Below are positions 9,462 through 17,630 of a stretch of 64,000 bases of DNA, piece by piece. Position numbers and translations under genes: made by a program. The DNA comes from Alkalihalobacillus sp. TS-13. GTDB lineage: Bacteria; Bacillota; Bacilli; Bacillales; Fictibacillaceae. The stretch covers positions 1 through 64,000 of the forward strand of contig NZ_JAHKSI010000002.1 in NCBI RefSeq assembly GCF_019720915.1, in the 5' to 3' direction. Numbering within the stretch: position 1 is the first letter of the stretch; each line of letters opens with the position of its first letter. The notes under the pieces are model-generated. The model ran no database searches, was not told where the DNA came from, and was given only the letters and a program-made list of their open reading frames with translations.

Positions 9462-9557
9462 ATGAAAACAACTTTAAATGTTCTTGCTGAGCACAACCGA
9501 CTACACATTGTCTACTTGCATAAAGGCCCTCTCACAGTGGGGGAAATTGAAAGGAGA
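9462..9557 (+). pseudogene. 5' remnant of an ArsR-family regulator
   Basis: ATG 9462 opens MKTTLNVLAEHNRLHIVYLH and then KGPLTVGEIERR, the first helices of an ArsR/winged-helix repressor. The frame then runs directly into the RBS and start of the downstream RibD-like gene. The DNA-recognition helix and everything beyond are missing, which points to a deletion that joined the 5' end of the regulator to the next gene. In related loci an ArsR gene commonly precedes a RibD- or SRPBCC-type gene, so this is probably the relic of an operon's own regulator. Confidence 0.6.
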
Positions 9558-9563
9558 ATGAGT

Positions 9564-10118
9564 ATGAGAAAAGTAATTGCATCGACGTTTGTATCGCTGG
9601 ATGGCTTTATTACAGCACCTAATGGAGAAATGGATTGGGCGTCTACTAAATTCAATGATGAAATGGAGGAAATCTCCTTCGACCAACATCATAAGGCAGA
9701 CACTATGTTATTAGGTCGAAAGACATATCAGGAGTTTGCAGAACTATGGCCTTCTGCTACGGGTAAAACGGCGGACGAGATCAATCAAACACAGAAAGTT
9801 GTTTTCTCAGAGACTCTACAAAAAGTGAAATGGAATAATTCAAGATTGGTAAAAGGAAATACTGGGGAAGAAGTATGGAAATTAAAACAACAACCCGGCA
9901 AAGATATATTAATCATTGGTAGTGCAAGTATCGTACAAGCACTTACGAATGAAAACTTAATTGATGAATACCGGATTTGGGTCTTCCCGATCATCATGGG
10001 TAGTGGTAAACCGTTATTCAAAAACATTAAGGATATAACTAATCTAAAACTTGTAGACACCAAAGTGTATAACGATACAGGAGTCGTTATCCTTTATTAT
10101 CACCCAACCAAAAAATAA
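9564..10118 (+). CDS. RibD C-terminal-domain/DHFR-like reductase family protein
   Basis: The fold is shared by dihydrofolate reductase and the reductase half of RibD, which reduces a pyrimidine in riboflavin synthesis. Single-domain members such as YyaP or YwjB have no settled function. The 184-residue product begins MRKVIASTFVSLDGFIT and contains DTMLLGRKTYQEF, the NADPH-site motif. It also contains the glycine-rich DILIIGSASIVQAL and the C-terminal strand motif FPIIMGSGKPLF. I chose ATG 9564 because AAGGAG lies seven bases upstream. An in-frame ATG at 9462 would add an ArsR fragment and is probably a deletion fusion. A related gene lies at 13158-13730. Confidence 0.85.
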   Translation: MRKVIASTFVSLDGFITAPNGEMDWASTKFNDEMEEISFDQHHKADTMLLGRKTYQEFAELWPSATGKTADEINQTQKVVFSETLQKVKWNNSRLVKGNTGEEVWKLKQQPGKDILIIGSASIVQALTNENLIDEYRIWVFPIIMGSGKPLFKNIKDITNLKLVDTKVYNDTGVVILYYHPTKK

Positions 10119-10191
10119 CAGGCTGGTTTCCTCTTTTTTGCCCATAAATTCTTGAACATTTCTACTTAATAAGCCCCTAGTTACATTAAGC

Positions 10192-10390
10192 CGATGGAGC
10201 TAAAATACTTGATATTGCTTGCGGAACTGGAAACTACACTGTTGCTTTAAAAGAATCTGGTTTAGATATGATTGGGAGTGATGTTTTCCAGGTACTTGCA
10301 AATGATTTCTCAAACGCCAAGCAATTTCAGGATCAGCCTTACGAGTAGTATCATAACCTTTACCAATATCATCATATAATGATTTCATAC
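10192..10390. pseudogene. SAM methyltransferase fragment split by an internal inversion
   Basis: On the minus strand, ATG 10390 starts MKSLYDDIGKGYDTTRKADP and runs through EIAWRLRNHLQVP, a class I methyltransferase N-terminus, and stops matching near 10289. The next part of such a protein is found on the plus strand at 10192-10287: DGAKILDIACGTGNYTVALK and ESGLDMIGSDVF, with the SAM-binding motif I. The two parts abut head-to-head, so the piece carrying motif I has been inverted relative to the start. The remaining C-terminal 150 or so residues are absent. The gene cannot be functional. Confidence 0.75.
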
Positions 10391-10464
10391 TGAAAACCTC
10401 TATTTTCAATTTACTCCTAAAGAGTGCAATTCTTATATAACTATCCTGTTTCGTTAGCACAAGA

Positions 10465-10508
10465 AGCGACTGTTCTTATTGAACAATCGCGCCCTATAAT
10501 GGAATAAC
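10465..10508 (+). repeat. 3'-end hairpin repeat, copy 6
   Basis: GCGACTGTTC and GAACAATCGC form a stem around TTATT, with tail GCCCTATAATGGAATAAC. It lies 22 bases past the stop of the minus-strand DinB gene. This is a near-ideal copy. Confidence 0.75.
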
Positions 10509-10529
10509 TGTAAAGCTAATGAAGCTTTA

Positions 10530-11024
10530 TTAAAAGCTGCGTTTCCCTGGCCAAGCTCCTTGCATTTTACTAAGGAATACAATTTGCCCAATATGATATG
10601 CGTCGTGCATTGCTAAGCTCTTCAATTCAAGCACTAATGAATTATCTTCTCCTGGGATCTGTCTATACAAATCTTCATGTTCTGATTTTTCTAGTATTTT
10701 TCCAAGTTCACGATGAACATAAAAGTATTCTTGTTTTGTTTCCTTCCAATTTTCTAACGTCTTAGTTGGTAATCGAAATGTAGATTCATTATTTTCTGCC
10801 TGTGGTTCATTCGCTGTTTCACCAAGAAATCGCATCAGAAATCTCTTTTCATAGAAAAGTAAATGACAAACTAATTCCCAAATGGAATTCATTGCCCCAT
10901 CAGCTGGTTTCCAAATAGCCTGTTCAAAAGTAATATCCTCTAGTACTTTTTCAAGTGGTGGAAACCAGTCTTCTTCATCTAAGCAGCTTGCCCATTGTTG
11001 TAACAAAAGTGTCTTTACATCCAT
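10530..11024 (-). CDS. DinB-family protein
   Basis: DinB proteins are four-helix bundles with a three-His metal site. The superfamily includes bacillithiol- and mycothiol-dependent transferases of detoxification, but most members are uncharacterised. The 164-residue product has the conserved IWKPADGAMNSIWELVCHLL near residue 40, where the final His is a predicted metal ligand. The C-terminal LAMHDAYHIGQIVFLSKMQG carries the other two His. ATG 11024 is preceded by TTGGAGGG. It is one of five DinB-family genes in the window and closest in type to the one at 20411. It stands alone, with a hairpin repeat at its 3' end. Confidence 0.85.
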   Translation of the reverse strand: MDVKTLLLQQWASCLDEEDWFPPLEKVLEDITFEQAIWKPADGAMNSIWELVCHLLFYEKRFLMRFLGETANEPQAENNESTFRLPTKTLENWKETKQEYFYVHRELGKILEKSEHEDLYRQIPGEDNSLVLELKSLAMHDAYHIGQIVFLSKMQGAWPGKRSF

Positions 11025-11226
11025 TTTCTATTCCCTCCAATATAATCCCTTTAATAGATAATCCCTTTGGTCAAAATTCACTTGCGGCGTGTTGTAGATA
11101 GCTCACTAATTAAGGTGTCATGCCAATTCCTTAAACTTTTTCAACATTCAGCAACATTAAAATTCCGATAAAATTGAAGATCATCGACTGATCTTCAATT
11201 TTTGCCTCCTTTAATTAAATAAGTCT

Positions 11227-11697
11227 TTAAGCCCGTACCTTCTGGTAAGCCTTCCTTACATGCTCAATCTGAGAGAGGTGTCCTTTTACATGTTGAACCC
11301 GGTACTCCAACAATTGTTTAATAGTGAACTTTCCTGCATCGGAATACACCCCTACACGTTGAACTTGTTCAGGTGAAAGACTGTTCAGTATCGGTAGCAT
11401 ACTTGTACGAAGTAGTCCGAATAAGTGAAGATATTGATCACGATCCAATGTATCATAACCTAACTCAACGGCCCAGGCGTCCTGGTCAACCGAAAATAAA
11501 ATAGGTTCCTCTTCAGCTAAGACTTTTTTTATTCTTTGGGTAGAAACTAGTTCCGAGTCCGCAATATGTATGATTATTTGATGTATACTCCATTTTTCAG
11601 GGGCAGGCTTATATCGGAACTCTTCTTCAGTTAGACCTTCCAAAGCTTTTTGTAACAAGTCATATCCTTCAGCATATGCTTCAATTAGTTCCTTCAC
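11227..11697 (-). CDS. DinB-family protein (DinB_2 branch)
   Basis: This member has KWSIHQIIIHIADSE near residue 40 and VQHVKGHLSQIEHV near residue 140; the His residues in these segments would bind the metal. The start is probably GTG 11697, six bases after GGAGGGG. The upstream in-frame ATG at 11712 overlaps that RBS. About 156 residues is normal length. The substrate is unknown; detoxifying thiol transfer is the only function established for part of the superfamily. The 200-base gap to the DinB gene at 10530 contains a short hairpin (GATCATCGACTGATC) near 11180. Confidence 0.8.
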   Translation of the reverse strand: MKELIEAYAEGYDLLQKALEGLTEEEFRYKPAPEKWSIHQIIIHIADSELVSTQRIKKVLAEEEPILFSVDQDAWAVELGYDTLDRDQYLHLFGLLRTSMLPILNSLSPEQVQRVGVYSDAGKFTIKQLLEYRVQHVKGHLSQIEHVRKAYQKVRA

Positions 11698-11772
11698 ATA
11701 CAGCCCCTCCATATTAAGATTAAATTGTATACTAACAATTAATATATTTTTGTTCGATACGTATCTTTCCTC

Positions 11773-11809
11773 TTCTTATTCCACAAATGCTGCCCTTTTA
11801 TTGAATAAG
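11773..11809. repeat. Hairpin-repeat tails in both orientations, copy 7
   Basis: The stretch holds a reverse tail (CTTATTCCACAAA, the complement of TTTGTGGAATAAG) followed at once by a forward tail (GCCCTTTTATTGAATAAG). Two copies may have met head-to-head here. It lies between the DinB gene start at 11697 and the 3' end of the VOC gene at 12032. Confidence 0.5.
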
Positions 11810-11867
11810 AATTTTCTTCAAATCGAGACGGGTTGGCATATAACGTTTTCACATTTACGAATCCTGC

Positions 11868-11960
11868 TTTTTCTCCTGGCGACCAAGGGGCTCGGAGAGT
11901 CCCGCAGCGTGAATGCTGTGTTAAATGACGTACCCGACTTCTTCCGAGTTACTTTCACAC
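11868..11960. other. GC-rich structured block of unknown nature
   Basis: A block of about 90 bases is much richer in G and C than its flanks. It can form several short hairpins: CCTGG/CCAAGG, CTCC/GGAG and GCAGC/GCTG. No gene family is recognisable in either strand. It may be a dispersed repeat, a small structured RNA or a leftover from another genome. Confidence 0.35.
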
Positions 11961-12031
11961 TGCTTTTCTGTTTCAATTTTTACTTCAGTAATGTATATTT
12001 CAGTAAAGGCTTTTTATAAAACGTCACTTAC

Positions 12032-12484
12032 TTATTTGTTACCGAGTTGTTCCGCCAAACCGATTAGAAGTCCTTCGGTTCCACGAATGTAGCAGAGCCG
12101 ATACGAGTCCTCGTACTGAACCACTTCGCCAACGAGCTGAGCACCATACTTAGTGAGTCTGGATACCATTTCGTCAATGTCTTCAACGGTGAACATGACG
12201 CGTAGATAACCGAGGGCGTTTACAGGAGCAGTCCGGTGATCTGATATAGTAGGTGGGGTGAGAAATCGCGAAAGTTCAAGTCGGCTGTGGCCATCTGGGG
12301 TAACCATCATAGCAATCTCTACGCACTGAGAACCCAATCCGGTTACCCGACCAGCCCATTCACCTTCGACAGTGGCTCGCCCTTCGAGGTTCAAGCCAAT
12401 CTCCTCGAAGAAAGAGATTGCGTCATCAAGGGATTCTACAACGATGCCGACATTGTCCATTCTTAGTAATTTGTTTTTTGCCAT
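12032..12484 (-). CDS. VOC-superfamily protein
   Basis: The 150-residue product has the paired beta-alpha-beta-beta-beta modules of the vicinal-oxygen-chelate fold. The first module starts MDNVGIVVESLDDAISFFEE and the second starts ALGYLRVMFTVEDIDEMVSR. ATG 12484 has TAAGGAGA at good spacing. The C-terminus YIRGTEGLLIGLAEQLG has a Glu where the second-module metal ligand is usually found. The reaction is not known; resistance and dioxygenase proteins share the fold. Its base composition is somewhat richer in G+C than neighbouring genes, which hints at a different origin. Confidence 0.85.
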   Translation of the reverse strand: MAKNKLLRMDNVGIVVESLDDAISFFEEIGLNLEGRATVEGEWAGRVTGLGSQCVEIAMMVTPDGHSRLELSRFLTPPTISDHRTAPVNALGYLRVMFTVEDIDEMVSRLTKYGAQLVGEVVQYEDSYRLCYIRGTEGLLIGLAEQLGNK

Positions 12485-12654
12485 AGTTTTATCTCCTTAT
12501 GTGTAAAAATTTATTATCTGATCATCTTCATAAATATTCTATTAAAAAGTTACAAATTCCTTCCAAATAAAAAACACCTTGTCACAGTTCATGATAACAA
12601 AGTGAAATTGGGTTTTCGGGTATGTCATATAACATCTTGTTAACGAACAACACT

Positions 12655-12798
12655 TCATAAACCCTCTACTATTGGAATATTCGCGAACCTTATTTCGTGA
12701 ATGCCATCATGTTCAAATAGTTTCAAAAATTCGAAACCGTAGTTGCTATTCGATAAAACAACTTCGCCTTCCCCACAAAATATTCCTGCCCTGTACTC
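12655..12798 (-). pseudogene. Truncated unrecognised reading frame joined to a hairpin repeat
   Basis: A minus-strand frame of about 47 residues (MEYRAGIFCGEGEVVLSNSN, then YGFEFLKLFEHDGIHEIRF and ANIPIVEGL) ends normally at 12655. Its upstream side is not a gene start: the frame passes straight into a repeat-family tail at 12808-12826. The sequence looks like the C-terminus of a real protein whose 5' part was lost exactly at the repeat. The family is not recognised. Confidence 0.45.
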
Positions 12799-12799
12799 C

Positions 12800-12826
12800 A
12801 TTAAATGGCCCTTTAATGGAACAACT
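12800..12826 (+). repeat. 3'-end hairpin repeat, copy 8
   Basis: CATTAAATGGCCCTTTAATG is followed by GAACAAC, matching the tail of the family (GCCCTTTAATGGAAnAnC). It marks the breakpoint of the truncated frame at 12655-12798. Confidence 0.55.
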
Positions 12827-12891
12827 CTATTTTCCATCAACAGTTCTTAAGTCCGCCCTTATATTCAATATTCTTTCCCTCATTAAAAAAC

Positions 12892-12918
12892 GCCCCTTTA
12901 GATACCATATCCAAAGGG
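12892..12918. terminator. Terminator-like hairpin
   Basis: CCCCTTT (12892-12898) and AAAGGGG (12912-12918) form a perfect 7-bp stem with a 13-base loop in a gene-poor stretch between the truncated frame and the DUF2325 remnant. Confidence 0.4.
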
Positions 12919-12979
12919 GAATGTCGTATCTTTTTTATAAATATCGTGACTTTATTTAAAATCTACAGCTGCCTTTTAG

Positions 12980-13140
12980 TTAGCTTAATACTTTTGATTC
13001 ATTTCGAATCGCTTTGATGATCGCTGATTCGATCGCAATTTTAACAATGTAGAAACCGGAACAAAAGGAATATTATATTTTTCACAATATTTCTTTGTTA
13101 TCTCACTTCCACGATGACTCGGCTACCACAGCAAGGTTCT
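12980..13140 (-). pseudogene. Degraded DUF2325-like protein remnant
   Basis: Joining two minus-strand frames gives NLAVVAESSWK, EITKKYCEKYNIPFVPVSTL and IAIESAIIKAIRNESKVLS. This resembles the C-terminal half of small DUF2325 proteins, where a strand ending in -SSHxxx is followed by a helix and PFIP. At least two frame changes and the missing N-terminus make it a pseudogene. The assignment is by pattern memory and moderate at best. Confidence 0.4.
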
Positions 13141-13157
13141 AACCAGCATATCGTGAA

Positions 13158-13730
13158 CTATTCAGCAGCAGCGTAGTGCAACAGTACGTTGCCAGAAGCA
13201 AAGCTCTTGGCTTTGAGGAACGTAAGCTCGTTTTGATTAACCTCTTTGAAAAGTGGCTTTCCTCCACTAGCGATAACTGGTGTCAGAATGAACACATACT
13301 CGTCTATTAGGCCGGCCTTAGTAAGTTGCTGCACGACGGTTCCACTGCCCATGATAAGAATGTCAGATCCATCTTCTTCCTTCAGCTTTTTCACAACTTC
13401 AGTGATATCGCTACTATAAAATTCAGTATTCTCCCAGTCGGACATCTTCATCGTTTCTGAGAAGACAATTTTTCTCATGTCGGTCAGCTCTTGCGCCAAC
13501 ACCTTCATTTCTTTCGGGGCGTTCGGGTCGTGCAGAACGGGTGGCCATGAAGCCTCGAACAACTCAAAAGTAGCCTTGCCTACTATGAGCGTATCTGCTT
13601 TCACCATCTCGTGAGTCGTTTTATCGACGTCGTTGTCTGGGACGAACCAGTCCATACCTCCAGTCATTTCGTTGAGACTGGCAAAATAACCATCAATAGA
13701 AACTCGGTTAATCATTTTAACTTTACGCAT
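13158..13730 (-). CDS. RibD C-terminal-domain/DHFR-like reductase family protein
   Basis: The product (190 residues) starts MRKVKMINRVSIDGYFASLN from ATG 13730. It shows DTLIVGKATFELFEASWPP, the NADPH-site segment, then DILIMGSGTVVQQLTKAGLI and the strand motif TPVIASGGKPLF. It is the second such gene in the window but only distantly similar to 9564-10118. It follows an AraC-type regulator in the same direction, with 82 bases between. Pairs of AraC regulator and RibD-like protein recur in Bacilli, so co-regulation is likely. The substrate is unknown; folate or pterin reduction is possible by fold. Confidence 0.85.
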   Translation of the reverse strand: MRKVKMINRVSIDGYFASLNEMTGGMDWFVPDNDVDKTTHEMVKADTLIVGKATFELFEASWPPVLHDPNAPKEMKVLAQELTDMRKIVFSETMKMSDWENTEFYSSDITEVVKKLKEEDGSDILIMGSGTVVQQLTKAGLIDEYVFILTPVIASGGKPLFKEVNQNELTFLKAKSFASGNVLLHYAAAE

Positions 13731-13812
13731 CGTAATGATCCTTCCTTTTTGTTTTACATTCTCATTATAATTGGAAAGAGTGATATGAAATTGTACAAAG
13801 CCGTCGTTTTTG

Positions 13813-14649
13813 CTATAAATACGATGACCCGGCCTCATCGCTATGGAATTCACTTACCTTATTCGTAATGCTTTTCGGCGTAACCCAGGAAAACGCTTTG
13901 ATGTCGCGGATAAAATGCGATTGATCGTAAAAGTTAAGCGCGTAAGCAATATCCGAAAATCGTTCGTACTGGCCTGTATTCATCATCCTCAGTGCCTCAT
14001 TCACCCGCTTTACTCGGATGTACAACTGGGGTGGCATGCCAACGACTCGGGCAAAACGCTTCTGGAATTGACGCTCGGAAATATGAAATGCCGACAATAA
14101 ATCTTTCACTGTAATAGTTGAAATGTGCAAACGAATAAAACCCAGCGCCTGTTCGATGAGTTCATCTCTTTTATTCGTTTTCTCCAGCTTTGTGATCAGG
14201 AATTCGCCGAGCATAGTAATTCGCTCGGCATTTGTTTTGGTGGCTAAAAGCTTCTTCTCAAGCTCTTTTGCGCCAAATTGGTCGGGCATTAGAAAACCTT
14301 GGTTGAGCGAGGATGCATCCATACCAAACAGCGTATAGAGCGCGTGAGACTTGAAGACCACTTGTATTGTCGTGTACCGCCTGTTTCTGAAGTGCATGAC
14401 ACTCGGTTCCGAACCTTGTCCATGTAGAAACAATATGGGAATATTCGAGATTTGTGCCGATCGGGTCGAAATACTCTCTATAGCAGCTGAAGCATCGGTA
14501 GAAAGCTGGAACACAATACCAGGGAGGCCATTCGGACATACCTTAACATCCAGTGCTTCACTACCGGTATGCGAGGCAATCCGAAGGCACTCAATGTCGC
14601 TTCTCAATACCTTTGGTGGCGGCAAGACTGTAAAGTTTATTGTTCTCAT
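13813..14649 (-). CDS. AraC-family transcription regulator
   Basis: Residues 175-260 form the double helix-turn-helix AraC domain: TVKDLLSAFHISERQFQKRF, then FSDIAYALNFYDQSHFIRDI and a PKSITN segment. The N-terminal 160 residues are a cupin-like sensor typical of DUF6597-type AraC proteins. The 278-residue length is complete. ATG 14649 has GGAGG 12 bases upstream, rather far, so translation may be weak. It precedes the RibD-like gene on the same strand and probably regulates it. The gene is richer in G+C than nearby accessory genes, as is the RibD-like gene, so the two may have arrived together. Confidence 0.88.
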   Translation of the reverse strand: MRTINFTVLPPPKVLRSDIECLRIASHTGSEALDVKVCPNGLPGIVFQLSTDASAAIESISTRSAQISNIPILFLHGQGSEPSVMHFRNRRYTTIQVVFKSHALYTLFGMDASSLNQGFLMPDQFGAKELEKKLLATKTNAERITMLGEFLITKLEKTNKRDELIEQALGFIRLHISTITVKDLLSAFHISERQFQKRFARVVGMPPQLYIRVKRVNEALRMMNTGQYERFSDIAYALNFYDQSHFIRDIKAFSWVTPKSITNKVSEFHSDEAGSSYL

Positions 14650-15006
14650 AACCCGCCAAAACCTCCGGCTAAGGGTAGTTTCTGATTCCTATGGGACACT
14701 GGTTGATACATATTACATACCTCCAGATGCAAGTTATTGTAGGCTCTACTCATGATATCCTTGCATATAAATTCGTTGAAACATCGGATAAACCCTTTTG
14801 GGCCATTGATTATTCAGCAAGCCCCTAATAACATGTCGTTTATTTAAATCAAAGTTTAAATTCACCAATCGCCCTATGCTTTTTTGATATGGGGAGCTTT
14901 TTTACTTTTATCCCTCTTAGTTTATTCCACTTTTATACCGTTGGACTTTTGTTAGGTTCACTTTGATCTTTATTTTATCTATAACGTTTATTGAAACTTT
15001 GCAGGG
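14650..15006. other. Gene-free gap
   Basis: No protein family or RNA is recognisable. Weak matches to the hairpin-repeat tail occur near 14805-14835 and 14869-14880, too degraded to call. The AraC promoter should lie at the left edge. Confidence 0.4.
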
Positions 15007-15769
15007 ATCACTGGCTTGGGTGCAATTATGGGGCCGAAAGCGATCCTTTCATTTCACATTTCTTAGATAAAAAGGTTCCGAAAACGGTGAGTCAGGGGAA
15101 ATTTGAGGGTGTCGTCACTGGCATTTGGAGAAGATACAGGGAAAAATCCGCCAATCAGGGGAAGCGAAATTATTTTTCTCCAAAGTATGTCCAGATTGTT
15201 CAGGACAACGTTTAATGGAAGCAAGCCGTCTTGTTTCAGTAGCTGGCACCTCAATAACGAGGTTAACGAAATGGTCTCTTGATGACATCCTTACTTGGAT
15301 CGAGAAGATTCAGCCGAACTTACCGATGGAAAGCATGCACGTTGTTGAAGCGCTGCTGCATGATTTAAAAACGAAAGTGACACGAATCATCGATGTCGGG
15401 TTAGGATACTTGAGTTGGGGACAATCGGTCACAACCTTATCTGGCGGAGAAGGACAACGCTTGAAATTAGCGAAAGAGCTGTACAAGCAAAAGTCGGATC
15501 ATACGCTCTACCTGCTCGATGAACCGACCAGAGGACTTCACTCAACCGATGTAAACAAGCTCCTCCTCCTTTTAAATCGGCTCGTTGATGCTGGGAACAC
15601 AGTCATTGTCGTAGAGCACACCTTGGAGGTCATCCGCGCATCCGATTGGGTCATCGACATCGGCCCTGAAGGCGGAGAAGCTGGTGGGCAAGTCGTCGCC
15701 GAAGGTACACCAGAACAAATGGCCCGAACAGAAGCATCACATACAGGGAAATTTTTAAACTTCTTATAA
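15007..15769 (+). pseudogene. C-terminal fragment of a UvrA-like excinuclease ATPase, frameshifted
   Basis: UvrA is the damage-recognition ATPase of nucleotide excision repair; UvrA-like paralogues occur near drug-resistance exporters. Only the C-terminal third is present. The main frame (from about 15160) shows the zinc-knuckle segment KVCPDCSGQRLMEA, signature LSGGEGQRLKLAKEL and Walker B LYLLDEPTRGLHS, ending HTGKFLNFL. Upstream, GKFEGVVTGIWRRYREKSA lies in another frame; loss of one base near 15157 explains it. A second shift near 15060 separates an earlier stretch. The N-terminal Walker A and first ATPase module are missing. The stop is 76 bases before the start of the ABC exporter, so transcription into that gene may persist. 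Confidence 0.75.
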
Positions 15770-15845
15770 AAGATTGAAACATGGAACGCTCTGGTTCGTA
15801 TACAGGACCAGAGGCATTACGATGCATGTTAAAGGAGCCAAATCT

Positions 15846-17582
15846 ATGGAAAAAGAGCAAAAGAATACACTTAAACCTTTTTTCTCCCTCATCCTTTCTA
15901 CAAAAATACCAAAGCTTTCTCTAGCTGTAGGGCTGATCGGGAGTCTCATCACCACACTTGTTGGACTTACGATCCCACTGTTAACAAGGGAAATGGTCGA
16001 TGGTTTTTCGATTGATTCCTTGAATACCTTTTTGATCGCGGTGATCATTATCGTCTTCATTTTACAGGCGGTCACCAGTGGGATTTCCACGTATGCACTG
16101 ATTTATGTTGGTCAAAAAATCATCGCCCGCTTGCGGGAAAGAATGTGGTTCAAGCTTTTACGCCTGCCAGTCAAGTACTATGATAAAAATACAAGCGGGG
16201 AAACGGTCAGTCGTGTCGTCAATGATACCGGAATTGTAAGAGATTTGATCTCCCAGCATTTTCCTCAATTCATAATCGGGATCATCACCATCATTGGAGC
16301 TGTCATCATCTTGTTTGTGATGGACTGGAAAATGACATTATTAATGTTCATCTCTGTTCCGATCACTGTTCTTATCATAATGCCACTCGGTAGCAGAATG
16401 TCAAAAATCTCCCGTGGCTTGCAAGATGAAACAGCAAGCTTTACTGGTAATGTGCAGCAAACCCTTAGCGAAATCCGTTTGATGAAAGCCTCCAATGCAG
16501 AAGTAACCGAAGAAAAAAAGGGGTTGACGGGGATTGAAAAGCTTTTTTCCTATGGATTGAAGGAGGGGTTGATTTTTTCCCTCATTGCCCCACTGATGTA
16601 TTTCGTCATTATGATTGTCATCGTCATCATAATCGGGTATGGAGGAATTCGGGTCGCCGATGGGACAATGACAACTGGTTCACTTGTAGCGTTTTTACTC
16701 TATTTATTCCAGATTATATTCCCGATTACGTCCTTCGCAATGTTCTTTACCCAGCTTCAAAAAGCAAAGGGGGCAACAGAACGGATTATCGGTATATTGG
16801 AAGTAGATGTTGAGGCAGGACAAGAAGGGAAATCCATGGACATAACGAATCAAGCGATTCATGTCGATGATGTATCCTTTTCTTACGGTGAAAATGAGCC
16901 GGTCTTGAAAAATGTATCCTTTGATGTACAACCAGGAACGATGGTCGCTTTTGCCGGTCCGAGCGGAGGCGGGAAAACCACCATATTTGGATTGCTTGAA
17001 CGCTTCTACGAACCGACCTCTGGTGATATTCGAATCGGAAACACATCGGCAAAAGAGCTATCGATCTACTCTTGGCGAAAACAGATCGGTTATGTTTCAC
17101 AAGATAGCCCGATGATGGTCGGAACAATCCGGGAAAATTTATGCTATGGTTTGGAGGATCGCGAGGATATTACCGATGATGGCCTATGGGATGTGTCGAA
17201 GATGGCGTACGCGGATGAATTCATAAAAGAGTTTTCGAACGGTCTTGATACAGAAGTCGGCGAGCGCGGCGTCATGCTTTCCGGCGGCCAGCGGCAACGG
17301 ATCGCTATAGCACGGGCATTCCTAAGAGATCCAAAAATATTGATGATGGATGAAGCAACAGCAAGCTTAGACAGCCAATCAGAAGGAATCGTGCAACAAG
17401 CCCTAGCCCGACTCATGGAAGGGCGTACAACCTTTGTCATCGCACACCGGTTATCGACTATCGTAAACGCAGATAAAATCATCTTTATTGAAAAAGGACG
17501 AATAACCGGAGAAGGCACCCACCAAGAACTCGTCCGCTCCCATAACCTCTATCGAGAATACGCCGAACAACAATTGACTTAA
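15846..17582 (+). CDS. ABC multidrug exporter, fused permease and ATPase (BmrA/LmrA type)
   Basis: Half-transporters of this type dimerise in the membrane and use ATP to export lipophilic drugs. The 578-residue product has about six membrane segments in residues 20-310 and the nucleotide-binding domain from about 345. Walker A is GPSGGGKTT, the signature is LSGGQRQRIAIARAF, Walker B is ILMMDEATASLD and the H-loop is VIAHRLST. I chose ATG 15846, preceded by AAAGGAG; an in-frame ATG at 15774 lacks a good RBS. It follows a truncated UvrA-like gene and may belong to a former resistance operon. A 12-bp stem terminator follows. The substrate cannot be read from sequence. Confidence 0.92.
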   Translation: MEKEQKNTLKPFFSLILSTKIPKLSLAVGLIGSLITTLVGLTIPLLTREMVDGFSIDSLNTFLIAVIIIVFILQAVTSGISTYALIYVGQKIIARLRERMWFKLLRLPVKYYDKNTSGETVSRVVNDTGIVRDLISQHFPQFIIGIITIIGAVIILFVMDWKMTLLMFISVPITVLIIMPLGSRMSKISRGLQDETASFTGNVQQTLSEIRLMKASNAEVTEEKKGLTGIEKLFSYGLKEGLIFSLIAPLMYFVIMIVIVIIIGYGGIRVADGTMTTGSLVAFLLYLFQIIFPITSFAMFFTQLQKAKGATERIIGILEVDVEAGQEGKSMDITNQAIHVDDVSFSYGENEPVLKNVSFDVQPGTMVAFAGPSGGGKTTIFGLLERFYEPTSGDIRIGNTSAKELSIYSWRKQIGYVSQDSPMMVGTIRENLCYGLEDREDITDDGLWDVSKMAYADEFIKEFSNGLDTEVGERGVMLSGGQRQRIAIARAFLRDPKILMMDEATASLDSQSEGIVQQALARLMEGRTTFVIAHRLSTIVNADKIIFIEKGRITGEGTHQELVRSHNLYREYAEQQLT

Positions 17583-17594
17583 ATTGGCTAGAAG

Positions 17595-17630
17595 TAAGGT
17601 CCACTTCAACTTTTATGAAAGTGGACCTTA
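17595..17630 (+). terminator. Terminator after the ABC exporter
   Basis: TAAGGTCCACTT (17595-17606) and AAGTGGACCTTA (17619-17630) form a perfect 12-bp stem with a 12-base loop, followed by TATTTCG. It lies 13 bases past the stop codon. Confidence 0.8.

Noticed and set aside
14795-14885. Further hairpin repeat copies
   Set aside because: Matches to the tail (GCCCCTAATAAC and TCGCCCTATGC) are too short and lack arms.
15774-15845. Longer N-terminus of the ABC exporter
   Set aside because: The upstream ATG has no good RBS, while ATG 15846 has AAAGGAG and begins a typical N-terminus.
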